From positions 1-9,533 of the forward strand of contig JABFVJ010000153.1 of NCBI GenBank assembly GCA_013362835.1: a stretch of 9,533 bases of DNA, given 5' to 3'. The position numbers were made by a program, and so were the translations under genes. This document shows positions 1-7,210 of the stretch, piece after piece. Source of the DNA: Nonomuraea sp. GTDB lineage: Bacteria > Actinomycetota > Actinomycetes > Streptosporangiales > Streptosporangiaceae. Every line of letters starts with the position of its first letter. Position 1 is the stretch's first letter. The notes beneath the pieces were generated by a model. That model searched no databases and was not told the origin of the DNA. It worked only from the letters and a program-made list of their open reading frames with translations.

Positions 1-297
1 ATGACCGGGATGATCGCCGGCATGATCGCGGGCGCGTCCCGGGGCGAGCCCGGGCGGGCCCACGGGCTGGTGACGCTGGTCGAGGGCCTGCGGAGCACGC
101 CGTTCGAGCCCAAGGGCTGGGCGGGGCGCAGGCCGCCGGTGTTCGTGGCGGGCGCGGACGACCTGATGACGTCGGGCATCGAGGACGTCGCCGCCCTGGT
201 CCCCGGCGCCCGGCTGATCACCGTGCCGGGCGACCACCGGGCGGCCCTGGCCGGACCGGAGTTCCGCGCCGCCGTCGCCGACGCGCTCGCCACGTGA
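1..297 (+). CDS. Alpha/beta hydrolase-like protein, C-terminal part (5' end probably outside window)
   Basis: The last ~55 residues look like the end of an alpha/beta-hydrolase fold. A beta strand, PVFVAGADD (residues 46-54), carries an acidic residue where the catalytic acid usually sits. It is followed by VPGARLITVPGDH (67-79), whose His79 matches the position of the catalytic histidine, and a short final helix. A whole hydrolase of this fold is usually 230-300 residues with a Ser nucleophile elbow (GxSxG), and that part is absent here. The frame is open from base 1, so the gene most likely begins upstream of the window, although an ATG happens to lie at base 1. The stop overlaps the next gene's GTG by 4 nt (ACGTGA), suggesting translational coupling with the GntR regulator. 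The substrate is unknown. A truncated remnant cannot be excluded without upstream sequence. Confidence 0.6.
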   Translation: MTGMIAGMIAGASRGEPGRAHGLVTLVEGLRSTPFEPKGWAGRRPPVFVAGADDLMTSGIEDVAALVPGARLITVPGDHRAALAGPEFRAAVADALAT

Positions 298-971
298 CCG
301 ACCCGGTGGCCGGCACCGAAGGGAGTGCGTCGAAGGCGGAGCTCAGCTACGAGATCCTCCGCTCGCGCATCCTGGACGGCACCTACGGCCCCGGCTACCA
401 GCTCGTCATGGACCGCCTCGCGCGGGAGATCGGCGTGAGCACGATCCCGCTGCGCGAGGCGCTGCGCCGCCTGCAGTCCGACGGGCTCGTCGAGGTGGTG
501 CGCAACGTCGGCGCCCGCGTCGCGGTCTTCGACGCGGCGCAGGTGCGCCACACGCTGGAGGTGCTGGCCCGTCTGGAGGGCTACGCCACCGCCGTCGCCG
601 CCCCGCGCATGGGGCCCGGCGAGGTGGCGCGTTCCCGCGAGATCAACGCGCGCCTGATCGAGGCGCTCGACTCGTTCGACCCCGCCGCGTTCACCGCGCT
701 CAACCGCGCCTTCCACTTCTCCCTGTACGCCCACTGCGACGACGAGCACCTGAACTTCCTGCTGGAGGCCGAATGGACCAGGCTCGACCACATGCGGCGC
801 TCAGTGTTCGGCTACCTGCCGGGCCGGGCCCGCCGCTCGGTCGAGGAGCACGAGCGCCTGCTCGACCTCATCGCCGCGGGCGCCGATCCGCAGACGATCG
901 AGCGGGTCGCGTGCGCGCACAAGATGAACACCGCCGGCGCCCTGTATGACGTCCGGGTCACCCGCCGCTAA
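294..971 (+). CDS. GntR-family transcriptional regulator, FadR/FCD subfamily
   Basis: This is a cytoplasmic DNA-binding regulator of 225 aa, normal length for the FCD subfamily. Residues ~17-77 form the GntR winged helix-turn-helix: a first helix (YEILRSRILDG), the recognition region around LAREIGVSTIPLREALRRL (42-60), and the wing GLVEVVRNVGARV. Residues ~85-215 form the all-helical FCD ligand domain. Its likely metal or ligand pocket is seen as N137/H141 (NRAFH), H186 (EEHERLL) and H209 (CAHKMN). An Asn in place of the common Asp occurs in this family. FCD regulators typically sense carboxylic acids or related small metabolites; that is family knowledge, and the ligand here is unknown. The GTG start at 294 overlaps the hydrolase stop, so the pair is probably co-transcribed. 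No strong ribosome site is visible, which fits coupling. A GTG at 306 is a possible alternative start. It may control the hydrolase operon upstream rather than the TetR-linked genes. Confidence 0.88.
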   Translation: MTDPVAGTEGSASKAELSYEILRSRILDGTYGPGYQLVMDRLAREIGVSTIPLREALRRLQSDGLVEVVRNVGARVAVFDAAQVRHTLEVLARLEGYATAVAAPRMGPGEVARSREINARLIEALDSFDPAAFTALNRAFHFSLYAHCDDEHLNFLLEAEWTRLDHMRRSVFGYLPGRARRSVEEHERLLDLIAAGADPQTIERVACAHKMNTAGALYDVRVTRR

Positions 972-999
972 CGATCGGTCATCCCTCTCCGGCATTTTG

Positions 1000-1015
1000 T
1001 CCTACACTGGTAGAC
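1000..1015. promoter_or_regulatory. Candidate TetR operator, site A (upstream of tetR)
   Basis: TCCTAC-ACTG-GTAGAC matches the window consensus GTCTAC-N4-GTAGAC at 10 of 12 specified bases, with a perfect right half. Like two other copies it is preceded by a T-run ending in TTGT. It contains a plausible -10 box (TACACT, 1003-1008); no clear -35 is seen. It ends 25 nt before the tetR ATG. A repressor bound here would block RNA polymerase, so autoregulation is the natural inference. Confidence 0.65.
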
Positions 1016-1040
1016 GAAACGCCGTACGGAGAGGTCCCGC

Positions 1041-1628
1041 ATGCCCAAGATCATTGACCACGACCAGCGTCGCAGCGACATCATCGACGTCACGTGGGAG
1101 CTGATCACGAAGGGGGGCATCGAGGCCGCCACCATGCGCGAGATCGCGAACGCGGCCGGCTTCGCCAACGGCGCGCTCAAGCACTACTTCCCCGGCAAGG
1201 AAGACATCATCGAGGCCACGTACGAGCGCGCCCTCGCCGTCGTGACCAGCTACGTCAAGCTCGATGGCCGGCGCGGGCTGAGCGCGATGCGTGCGATGTG
1301 CGAGGCGGCGATGCCGATCGACGAGGAGCGCATCACGGCCGGCCGGGTGCTGCTGATCTTCTGGCAGACGTCCCTGACCAACCAGAAGATGTACGACAAA
1401 TACCTCGACCACCTGCGTTCCTGGCGCGGCATGCTGCACCGGCTGATCGAGGAGGGCCGGGCCGACGGCGACATCGTCACCGAGACCCCCGACGAGCAGC
1501 TGGTGGACGAGCTCGTGCTGCTCAACGCGGGGGCCAACGTGATGAGCCTGGTCGGCCCCCAGTTCTCCACGGTCGAGCTGCAGAAGCGCCACCTGGAGTC
1601 GTTCTTCGACCGGCTCACCAGGCCCTGA
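1041..1628 (+). CDS. TetR/AcrR-family transcriptional repressor
   Basis: This 195-aa protein is the usual length for TetR regulators. The N-terminal three-helix DNA-binding domain spans ~10-55. Its helix-turn-helix TMREIANAAGFANGALKHYF (31-50) has the family hallmarks: small residues in the turn, then a recognition helix ending in HYFPGKEDI. Residues ~60-195 form the helical ligand and dimerisation domain, which resembles the BetI-like C-terminal class. The start is well supported by GGAGAGG (1028-1034), 6 nt before the ATG. Operator site A lies just upstream, and the same palindrome recurs in front of the methyltransferase, transporter and reductase genes, so this protein is the best candidate for the regulon's repressor. 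It converges on the methyltransferase gene and shares a hairpin terminator with it. The effector is unknown; an imported substrate or its metabolite is inferred. Confidence 0.9.
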   Translation: MPKIIDHDQRRSDIIDVTWELITKGGIEAATMREIANAAGFANGALKHYFPGKEDIIEATYERALAVVTSYVKLDGRRGLSAMRAMCEAAMPIDEERITAGRVLLIFWQTSLTNQKMYDKYLDHLRSWRGMLHRLIEEGRADGDIVTETPDEQLVDELVLLNAGANVMSLVGPQFSTVELQKRHLESFFDRLTRP

Positions 1629-1641
1629 CCGGCGGATTCCC

Positions 1642-1671
1642 GGCCCGCGCCACCCCCCGGTGGCGCGGGCC
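1642..1671. terminator. Bidirectional hairpin terminator between convergent genes
   Basis: Arms GGCCCGCGCCACC (1642-1654) and GGTGGCGCGGGCC (1659-1671) are perfect complements, giving a 13-bp stem closed by a CCCC loop. The hairpin sits between the tetR stop (1628) and the stop of the methyltransferase gene on the other strand (1681). It lacks a U-tract on either side, as is common in high-GC actinomycetes. It should serve both convergent genes. Confidence 0.8.
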
Positions 1672-1680
1672 TCCGCGTGC

Positions 1681-2658
1681 TCAGACCGCTTCGGCCACGA
1701 TGACGCGCGGGCTGCCCGGCAGCGCCAGCTTGTCCACGGGCTTCCAGCCGGCCTCGTCCAGCCAGCCGCGCACCTCCGACTCCTCGTAGACGACCGTGCC
1801 GTCGATCACCAGGTACTCGCCGGCGTGCAGCGCGTCGATGGCCCGCTGCTCGGGGTCGTCGTCGAGGAAGAAGTCGAGCAGCAGCAGCCGCGCCCCCGGG
1901 GCCGCCGCCGCGCGGGCGTTGCGCAGGATGGCCCGGTTCTGCTCGGCGCCGAACCGGTGGATGACGTGGTTGACCATGACCAGGTCGTACGGGCCGGACG
2001 GCGTGGCCGTGTCGGTCGGGGCGCCGGTCACCTCGGCACGGTCGGCGAGCCCGGCCTGCGCCACCTGCTCGGCGACCGAGCCGGCGAACGACGGGTCGTA
2101 CACGAAGGCGGCCTTCAGCGCCGGGTTGGCGCGCAGGGCCTCGAAGGCGAAGGCGCTGGACAGCCCGCCCAGGTCCAGCAGGCTGCGGAACCCGGCGAAG
2201 TCGAACGCCCCCGCCAGCATCCGCGCGTGCAGGCTGTTGTACGTCATGACCCCGGCCATGAACGTGCCCCACCGGTCGCCCGAGGTGTCCAGGACGCCCG
2301 GCTCGGTCGTGTCCACGGTCGTGTCGAACTGCAGCCAGTGGCCGTAGCTGATCTCGTTGAGGAAGGTGAGGAACGGCCCGAGGTCGAGCTCGGACGACTT
2401 CTGCCCGGCCAGGTAGCCGGCCGCGTCGGCGCCGAGCGCGTAGCGGCCGTCGGTCCTGGTCAGCAGGCCGAGCCCGGCCATGCTGTCGGCCAGGATGCGG
2501 GCCATGCGGGGGGTGACGCCGGTGGCCGCCGCGATCTCCCCGGCGCTGAGCTCCCCGTCCGCGAGCGCCGCGAACAGCCCGATGCGGCTGGCCGCGAAGA
2601 GCTGCTTGGCGCCCATGTAACCGGTGGCGATGGCAAGGATCGGATCAGGCGTGGACAT
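1681..2658 (-). CDS. SAM-dependent O-methyltransferase-like protein (Methyltransf_2 type)
   Basis: This 325-aa cytoplasmic protein has the layout of small-molecule O-methyltransferases. An N-terminal winged-helix dimerisation domain (~5-85) includes IGLFAALADGELSAGEIAAA and RYALGADAAGYLAG. A Rossmann-like SAM domain follows (~150-325), with motif I LLDLGGLSSAF (160-170), the ribose-contact Asp in FVYDPSF (D188) and NHVIHRF (230-236). The His in VIHRF lines up with the catalytic base of plant-type OMTs. LLLLDFFLD (258-266) and the C-terminal LPGSPRVIVAEA complete the fold. Motif I is degenerate: DLGGLSS where family members usually have DxGGGxG, so SAM binding or activity should not be assumed. 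The ATG at 2658 is chosen because the region just upstream carries operator B. An in-frame ATG at 2709 would add 17 residues and put the operator inside the gene. The gene is divergent from the importer operon, with shared regulation inferred. Confidence 0.85.
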   Translation of the reverse strand: MSTPDPILAIATGYMGAKQLFAASRIGLFAALADGELSAGEIAAATGVTPRMARILADSMAGLGLLTRTDGRYALGADAAGYLAGQKSSELDLGPFLTFLNEISYGHWLQFDTTVDTTEPGVLDTSGDRWGTFMAGVMTYNSLHARMLAGAFDFAGFRSLLDLGGLSSAFAFEALRANPALKAAFVYDPSFAGSVAEQVAQAGLADRAEVTGAPTDTATPSGPYDLVMVNHVIHRFGAEQNRAILRNARAAAAPGARLLLLDFFLDDDPEQRAIDALHAGEYLVIDGTVVYEESEVRGWLDEAGWKPVDKLALPGSPRVIVAEAV

Positions 2659-2684
2659 GGTCAAGGCCCTGCCCCTTCTGTATT

Positions 2685-2700
2685 GTCTACGGATGTAGAC
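2685..2700. promoter_or_regulatory. Candidate TetR operator, site B (perfect copy, methyltransferase leader)
   Basis: GTCTAC-GGAT-GTAGAC is a perfect 6+4+6 inverted repeat and the best copy in the window. It ends 26 nt before the methyltransferase ATG, nearly the same distance as site A from tetR. This position fits repression of leftward transcription, by blocking initiation or acting as a roadblock. Confidence 0.78.
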
Positions 2701-2718
2701 GTTCACCATAGACCCTCT

Positions 2719-2734
2719 GTCTACGAACGTGGAA
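2719..2734. promoter_or_regulatory. Candidate TetR operator, site C
   Basis: GTCTAC-GAAC-GTGGAA has a perfect left half and 4 of 6 bases in the right half, with the same 4-nt spacer. Its start lies 34 bp from the start of site B. It falls where the start point of a leftward promoter using the minus-strand TTGACA at 2766-2761 would be. A lone half-like ATAGAC lies between sites B and C (2708-2713). Confidence 0.55.
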
Positions 2735-2739
2735 TAACC

Positions 2740-2767
2740 GTTGACAGTAGGGAGACCGTCTGTCAAC
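2740..2767. promoter_or_regulatory. Inverted repeat holding two opposed TTGACA -35 boxes
   Basis: GTTGACAG (2740-2747) and CTGTCAAC (2760-2767) are perfect 8-bp complements around a 12-nt spacer. Each arm carries a consensus -35 hexamer, TTGACA: plus strand 2741-2746 and minus strand 2766-2761. They therefore form overlapping divergent promoter candidates for the importer operon and the methyltransferase. With 18-nt spacers the -10 positions are weak (AACCTT rightward, AACGGT leftward), so the promoter reading is tentative. The repeat could instead bind another regulator. Confidence 0.5.
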
Positions 2768-2777
2768 CTTTGTAGAA
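2762..2777. promoter_or_regulatory. Candidate TetR operator, site D (importer promoter)
   Basis: GTCAAC-CTTT-GTAGAA matches the consensus at 5 of 6 bases in each half, with the same 4-nt spacer. It would overlap the -10 and start point of a rightward promoter using TTGACA at 2741-2746, so it is well placed to repress the importer operon. It shares bases with the right arm of the GTTGACAG inverted repeat. Confidence 0.55.
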
Positions 2778-2871
2778 CTATCAGCTCGAACATGGCTTTT
2801 CGGCAGCTCAGTGTGGGTTTGTACGCCCCGCTTCGAGCACGGGACCGGTGCCTGGAATGGAGCTCTCGCGC

Positions 2872-4596
2872 ATGTCGCTGCTCAACCTGACGGATCTCAC
2901 GATCGGCGTCACCCGGGATGACGCCGGGCCGCAGGAGCTCGTCCATCGCCTCACCCTCGACGTGGCCTCCGGGCAGACGCTCTGCGTCGTGGGGGAGTCG
3001 GGCAGCGGCAAGACCGTGACCGCGCTGTCGATCATCCGCCTGCTGGAGTTCGTCGCCCCCGTCTACACCGAGGGCGAGATCGCGATCGGCGGCGTGGACG
3101 TCACGCGCCTGAGCGCCGACCGGATGCGCGCCTACCGGGGCGCCCGGATCGGGATGATCTTCCAGGAGGCCCTGGACTCGCTCAACCCGGCCCAGCGCGT
3201 CGGCGTCCAGCTCATCGAGGGCTACCGCCCCGAGGGCTCGCTGCCCCGGCAGGCGCTGCGCCGGGGGAGCAGGCTGCGCCGCGAGGCCGAGGCCAAGGTG
3301 AGGGGCCTGCTCACCGAGGTCGGCCTGACCGACACCGACCGGATCATGGCGCTCTATCCGCACCAGCTGTCCGGCGGCATGCAGCAGCGCGTGATGATCG
3401 CCATGGCGCTGATGTCCGACCCCGACCTCCTCATCGCCGACGAGCCGACCACCGCGCTCGACGTGACCACGCAGGCCGAGATCCTCGCGCTGTTCCGCCG
3501 GGTGCAGCGCGAGCATCGGACCGCCTGCGTGTTCATCACCCACGACATGGGCGTCGCGGCGGAGATCGCCGACCGGATCGCCGTGATGTACCGGGGCAGG
3601 CTGGTGGAGATCGGCGACAAGATGGACATCCTTGCCAAGCCTACGCATCCGTACACCAAGGCGTTGCTGGAATGCGTGCCGCAGCTCGGGGTCAGCCGGC
3701 GTACCGGATTTCCGACGATCTCCGAGGCCCGGCTGAAGGCCGCGACCGCGGGGTCCGGTGGGACGGTGACCGAGACGCTGCTGCTCTCCGACGAGCCCGC
3801 GCCGGTCGAGGGCACCCCGCCGCTCGTCATCGAGAACGTCACCAAGGTCTACCGCACCGGCCGGCGGGCGAGCGTGCGCGCGGTCCACGAGGTCTCGCTG
3901 GAGATCGCGCCGGGGGAGTTCTTCGGCCTGGTCGGCGAGTCGGGCTCGGGCAAGACCACGCTCGGGCGCATGGTCAGCGCGCTGGAGCGGCCCACTTCGG
4001 GCAGCATCACCTTCGGCGACCACCGGATCACCGAGTCGGGGCTGCGTGGCGACGAGCGCGCCTTCCGCCGTACCGCACAATTGATCTTCCAGGACCCGCA
4101 GAGCTCGCTCGACCCCCGCCACACCGTGGCCCGCATCATCGCCGAGCCGCTGCGCGAGCTGACCCCGCTGCGCGGCGCCGACCTCGACCGCCGGGTGGCC
4201 GAGCTGATCGACGAGGTCGGCCTGCCCGCCGACTGCGCGCGCCAGCTGCCCTCGCAACTGTCCGGCGGCATGCGCCAGCGCGTGTCCATCGCGCGCGCGG
4301 TCGCCGCCGAGCCCAAGCTCATCGTCGCCGACGAGCCCACCTCCGCGCTGGACGTCTCGGTGCAGGGCCAGGTCATGAACCTGCTCCTGCAACTGCGCCG
4401 CTCGCACGGCATCAGCTTCCTGTTCATCACGCACAACCTCAGCCTGGTGCTGTCGGTGGCCGACCGGGTCGGCGTGATGTACAAGGGCGACCTCATCGAG
4501 GTCGGCACCCCCGAGACCATCGCCGCCTCCTCCACCCACGAGTACACGCGCCGGCTCCTCGCCGCGAATCCCGATTTGTCGGCATACGTGGGTTGA
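2872..4596 (+). CDS. Dipeptide/oligopeptide ABC importer ATPase, two fused nucleotide-binding domains (DppD-DppF type)
   Basis: This is the cytoplasmic motor of a dipeptide/oligopeptide/nickel-class importer; one 574-aa chain supplies both ATPase domains. NBD1 has Walker A GESGSGKT (41-48), Q-loop [10 protein letters not shown] (97-106), signature LSGGMQQR (166-173), Walker [13 protein letters not shown] (186-197) and H-loop FITHD (221-225). Its Opp/Dpp tail, [14 protein letters not shown], follows. NBD2 has GESGSGKT (355-362), [10 protein letters not shown] (406-415), LSGGMRQR (463-470), [12 protein letters not shown] (483-494), FITHN (518-522) and the tail [14 protein letters not shown]. 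Both sites look catalytically intact. The start at ATG 2872 is favoured by GGAG (2859-2862), 9 nt upstream; in-frame GTG 2848 and ATG 2857 lack a comparable site. It is the first gene of a four-gene operon. Fusions of this type are known, but DppD and DppF are separate in E. coli. Confidence 0.93.
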   Translation: MSLLNLTDLTIGVTRDDAGPQELVHRLTLDVASGQTLCVVGESGSGKTVTALSIIRLLEFVAPVYTEGEIAIGGVDVTRLSADRMRAYRGARIGMIFQEALDSLNPAQRVGVQLIEGYRPEGSLPRQALRRGSRLRREAEAKVRGLLTEVGLTDTDRIMALYPHQLSGGMQQRVMIAMALMSDPDLLIADEPTTALDVTTQAEILALFRRVQREHRTACVFITHDMGVAAEIADRIAVMYRGRLVEIGDKMDILAKPTHPYTKALLECVPQLGVSRRTGFPTISEARLKAATAGSGGTVTETLLLSDEPAPVEGTPPLVIENVTKVYRTGRRASVRAVHEVSLEIAPGEFFGLVGESGSGKTTLGRMVSALERPTSGSITFGDHRITESGLRGDERAFRRTAQLIFQDPQSSLDPRHTVARIIAEPLRELTPLRGADLDRRVAELIDEVGLPADCARQLPSQLSGGMRQRVSIARAVAAEPKLIVADEPTSALDVSVQGQVMNLLLQLRRSHGISFLFITHNLSLVLSVADRVGVMYKGDLIEVGTPETIAASSTHEYTRRLLAANPDLSAYVG

Positions 4597-4651
4597 CCCC
4601 GGCCGACCTTCTCTTCTGTCCCCCCTTTGAGAGCAAGAGCGAGAACCCACC

Positions 4652-6256
4652 ATGAACGTGCTCAAGAGCCTGAGGGCCGGGCTGATCTCCGCCGCCGCGG
4701 CGAGCGCCCTGCTGCTCTCCGGCTGCGCGGGCGGCGCCACGTCGTCCTCGTCGTCCTCCTCCGCCGACCCCGGCACCCCCGTACGCGGCGGCGGCCTGGT
4801 CGTCGCGGTCCCGACCGATCCCCAGTCGCTCGACATGGTCGCGAACCCCGGCCAGGTGACCGCCCACATCGGCAACATGTTGTACGAGAAGCTCTTCGAG
4901 GTCGACAGGACGTTCGCGGCCAGGCCCATGCTGGTCGACACGTACAAGCGGAGCGACGACCGGCTCACCTACACCTTCAAGCTGCGCGCCGGTGTCACGT
5001 TCCACGACGGCAGCCCGCTCACCGCCGCCGACGTGGTCGCCAGCCTGGAGCGCTGGCTGAAGAGCCACGTCACCGGCCAGCAGGTCGCCGCCGACGTCAA
5101 GAGCGTCAAGGCCACCGACGACGGCACGGTCACGCTGGAGCTGAAGAAGCCGCGATACCCGCTGATCGACGAGCTGGCCAGCCCCGGCGCCGAGATCTAC
5201 GAGGCCAGGAACCTCAAGGACGTGCCCGCCACCGGCTTCACCAAGGAGGCCGCGGTCGGGACGGGGCCGTACAAGTTGAAGAGCTGGGACATCGGCCAGC
5301 AGGTCGTGCTGGAACGTTACGACGGTTACAAGTCGCGCGCCGAGGAGGACTGGGGCGGCCAGGCCGGCGCCAAGCACGCCTACCTCGACACCGTCACCTA
5401 CAAGGTCGTCGCCGACCAGGACGCCGTGGTCAACGGCCTGCAGACCGGCCAGTGGGCGCACGCCATGCCGGGCGACGACCAGTACACGCCGCTCAAGAAC
5501 AACCCCGCGGTCGTCGTCTCCAACCTGGCCGGCGCCAACCAGAACGTGCTGATCCCCAACTTCGACAAGGGCTCCAAGTTCTCCGACGTACGCGCCCGGC
5601 AGGCGCTCAACCTGCTGCTGGACAAGCCCGCGCTGAACGCCGCGACCGGCGGCGGCCCCGACCTCACGGCCGAGGTCGGCGCGCTGGTCTCGCAGGACAA
5701 CAAGGGCCTGTACTCGACCGCCGGCGACGACGTCTACAAGCGGCACGACCCGAACCAGGCCAAGCAGCTGTTCGCCCAGGCGGGCATCAACGCCGGCGAC
5801 ACCGTGCGCATCCTGACCTCCAACAGCTACCCGCAGTTCAGCCAGTGGGCGGTGCTGCTGCAGGACCAGCTCTCCAAGATCGGCATCAAGACGAAGATCG
5901 ACACCTTCGACTTCCCGACGATGCTCGGCACGATCACCAAGGACCCCGGCGGCTGGGACATCACCACGCTGTTCTTCAACGCCGCGCTGACCTCGCCCTC
6001 GCAGATGCCCGCGCTCACCCTCGGCGCGTTCAACGGCTCCGGCTCCCCGGAGATGGCCGAGCTGATCGAGGACTACAACGCCGCCACCTCGCCCGAGACG
6101 GCCAGGACGCTGATGGACCAGCTCCAGGCGTACGTGTGGCAGCAGCTCCCGGTCATCACGATCAGCCAGTCGAAGCTGTACGCCGCCTACTCGCCCAAGC
6201 TCAAGGGGTACGACACGTTCTACCGCGTGTTCTGGAACTCCTGGCTCGGGAAGTGA
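4652..6256 (+). CDS. ABC importer solute-binding lipoprotein (SBP_bac_5 / DppA-OppA type)
   Basis: This 534-aa protein is an extracytoplasmic receptor tethered to the membrane. Residues 1-24 form a lipoprotein signal peptide: a basic start, a hydrophobic stretch and lipobox LLSGC with the lipidated Cys25. A Ser-rich tether (~29-37) and GTPVRGGGLVVAVPTDPQSLDM, the usual first strand of the family, follow. The family signature region LRAGVTFHDGSPLTAADVV (111-129) is clear, and later segments (GTGPYKLKSW, ARQALNLLLDK, LQDQLSKIGIKTKI, QLPVITISQ) match the SBP_bac_5 fold through the C-terminus. Family substrates include di- and oligopeptides, nickel complexes, opines and some sugars, so the ligand cannot be named here. 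It lies 55 nt after the ATPase gene and 9 nt before the first permease. The ribosome site is weak (GAGAA, 4641-4645), unusual for a protein needed in excess. Confidence 0.93.
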   Translation: MNVLKSLRAGLISAAAASALLLSGCAGGATSSSSSSSADPGTPVRGGGLVVAVPTDPQSLDMVANPGQVTAHIGNMLYEKLFEVDRTFAARPMLVDTYKRSDDRLTYTFKLRAGVTFHDGSPLTAADVVASLERWLKSHVTGQQVAADVKSVKATDDGTVTLELKKPRYPLIDELASPGAEIYEARNLKDVPATGFTKEAAVGTGPYKLKSWDIGQQVVLERYDGYKSRAEEDWGGQAGAKHAYLDTVTYKVVADQDAVVNGLQTGQWAHAMPGDDQYTPLKNNPAVVVSNLAGANQNVLIPNFDKGSKFSDVRARQALNLLLDKPALNAATGGGPDLTAEVGALVSQDNKGLYSTAGDDVYKRHDPNQAKQLFAQAGINAGDTVRILTSNSYPQFSQWAVLLQDQLSKIGIKTKIDTFDFPTMLGTITKDPGGWDITTLFFNAALTSPSQMPALTLGAFNGSGSPEMAELIEDYNAATSPETARTLMDQLQAYVWQQLPVITISQSKLYAAYSPKLKGYDTFYRVFWNSWLGK

Positions 6257-6265
6257 GGGGGGAAC

Positions 6266-7210
6266 ATGGCGGGACTCCTGCTCCGGCGGCTGCGTGACCT
6301 GGTCGTCATCCTGCTGATCGTGGGCACGATGATGTTCTTCGTCATCCGCCTGATCCCGGGCGACCCGGCCATCGCGATCCTCGGACCGACGGCGCGGCCC
6401 GCCGACGTGGAGGCGCTCAGGCAGAGCATGGGGCTGTCCGGGTCGTTGTGGGAGCAGTACCTGAGCTGGCTCGGCAACGTGGCGGGCGGCGACTTCGGCT
6501 CGTCGATCACGTATCACGCGCCGGTCGTGCGGGTCGTGGTGGAGCACTTCGTCCCGACGCTCACCCTGGCGGTGATCAGCACCGTCATCAGCTTCTTCGT
6601 CGCGGTGCTGATCACGTCGTGGAACGCGGTCTCGCCGCGCAACCCCCTCGCCCGCGGGTTCAACCTGCTCTCCTCGCTCGGCATGGCGATCCCCGACTTC
6701 TGGATCGCGCTGATCCTGGTGCTGGTGTTCGCGGTGTCGCTGCGCTGGTTCCCCTCCAGCGGCTACACCGACGTCTTCGCCGATCCGGTCGCCGGGGTGC
6801 CGATGCTGGTGCTGCCGGTGGTGTGCCTGGTCATCGGGCAGTCGGCGCTGTTCACGCTGACCCTGCGGGAGAGCGTGCTCGGCGAGCTGCCGCAGACGTA
6901 CCTGCGGACCGCGCGGGTCAAGGGCCTGTCGGAGCGGCAGGTCATGCTCAGGCACGTGCTGCCGAACGCGCTGATGCCGCTGATCACCCAGCTCGGCAGC
7001 AACTTCGCGATGATGGTCGGCGGCATCGTGATCATCGAGTCGATCTTCGTGATCCCCGGGCTGGGGTCGCTGCTCATGGGCGCGGTCTCGACCCGGGACT
7101 TCCCGCTGGTCCAGGGCGTGACGTTGTTCGTCGCGCTGATGTTCGTGGTCGTCAACCTGATCGTCGACCTGTCCTATGCCCTCCTCGACCCCAAGGTGCG
7201 TGTTTCGTGA
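6266..7210 (+). CDS. ABC importer permease, DppB/OppB type
   Basis: This 314-aa inner-membrane subunit forms half of the translocation channel. The N-terminus LLLRRLRDLVVILLIVG leads into TM1 (~11-30) and then RLIPGDPA, a DppB hallmark. Further membrane segments lie near 98-119, 137-159, 180-200, 240-262 and 283-305. The EAA coupling loop, YLRTARVKGLSERQVMLRHVLPNA (~212-235), contacts the ATPase, and the chain ends with the typical YALLDPKVR. The start is supported by a strong purine run, GAGGGGGGAA, just before the ATG. It follows the binding-protein gene after 9 nt and overlaps the next permease by 4 nt, so the three are surely co-transcribed. Length and all motifs are normal. Confidence 0.93.
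   Translation: MAGLLLRRLRDLVVILLIVGTMMFFVIRLIPGDPAIAILGPTARPADVEALRQSMGLSGSLWEQYLSWLGNVAGGDFGSSITYHAPVVRVVVEHFVPTLTLAVISTVISFFVAVLITSWNAVSPRNPLARGFNLLSSLGMAIPDFWIALILVLVFAVSLRWFPSSGYTDVFADPVAGVPMLVLPVVCLVIGQSALFTLTLRESVLGELPQTYLRTARVKGLSERQVMLRHVLPNALMPLITQLGSNFAMMVGGIVIIESIFVIPGLGSLLMGAVSTRDFPLVQGVTLFVALMFVVVNLIVDLSYALLDPKVRVS

Noticed and set aside
2792..2890. A 32-codon leader ORF starting at ATG 2792 and overlapping the ATPase start out of frame
   Set aside because: It has no convincing ribosome site, no codon run suggesting attenuation, and a composition unlike a real peptide. It is probably chance.
4733..4766. TCG/TCC triplet run in the binding-protein gene
   Set aside because: It encodes the Ser-rich tether after the lipobox, a normal feature of actinobacterial lipoproteins, and is not an independent repeat element.
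1681..4968. Very long minus-strand open frame continuing from the methyltransferase across the importer ATPase gene
   Set aside because: Upstream of 2658 the translation is a low-complexity shadow of the plus-strand ATPase and binding-protein genes, as expected in high-GC DNA. Only the 1681-2658 part has recognisable domains.
3061..5737. Isolated operator half-sites GTCTAC at 3061-3066, 3847-3852 and 5732-5737, plus GTAGAC at 1786-1791
   Set aside because: Each lacks a matching second half at 4-nt spacing and lies inside a coding region. They serve as a negative control for the five paired sites.
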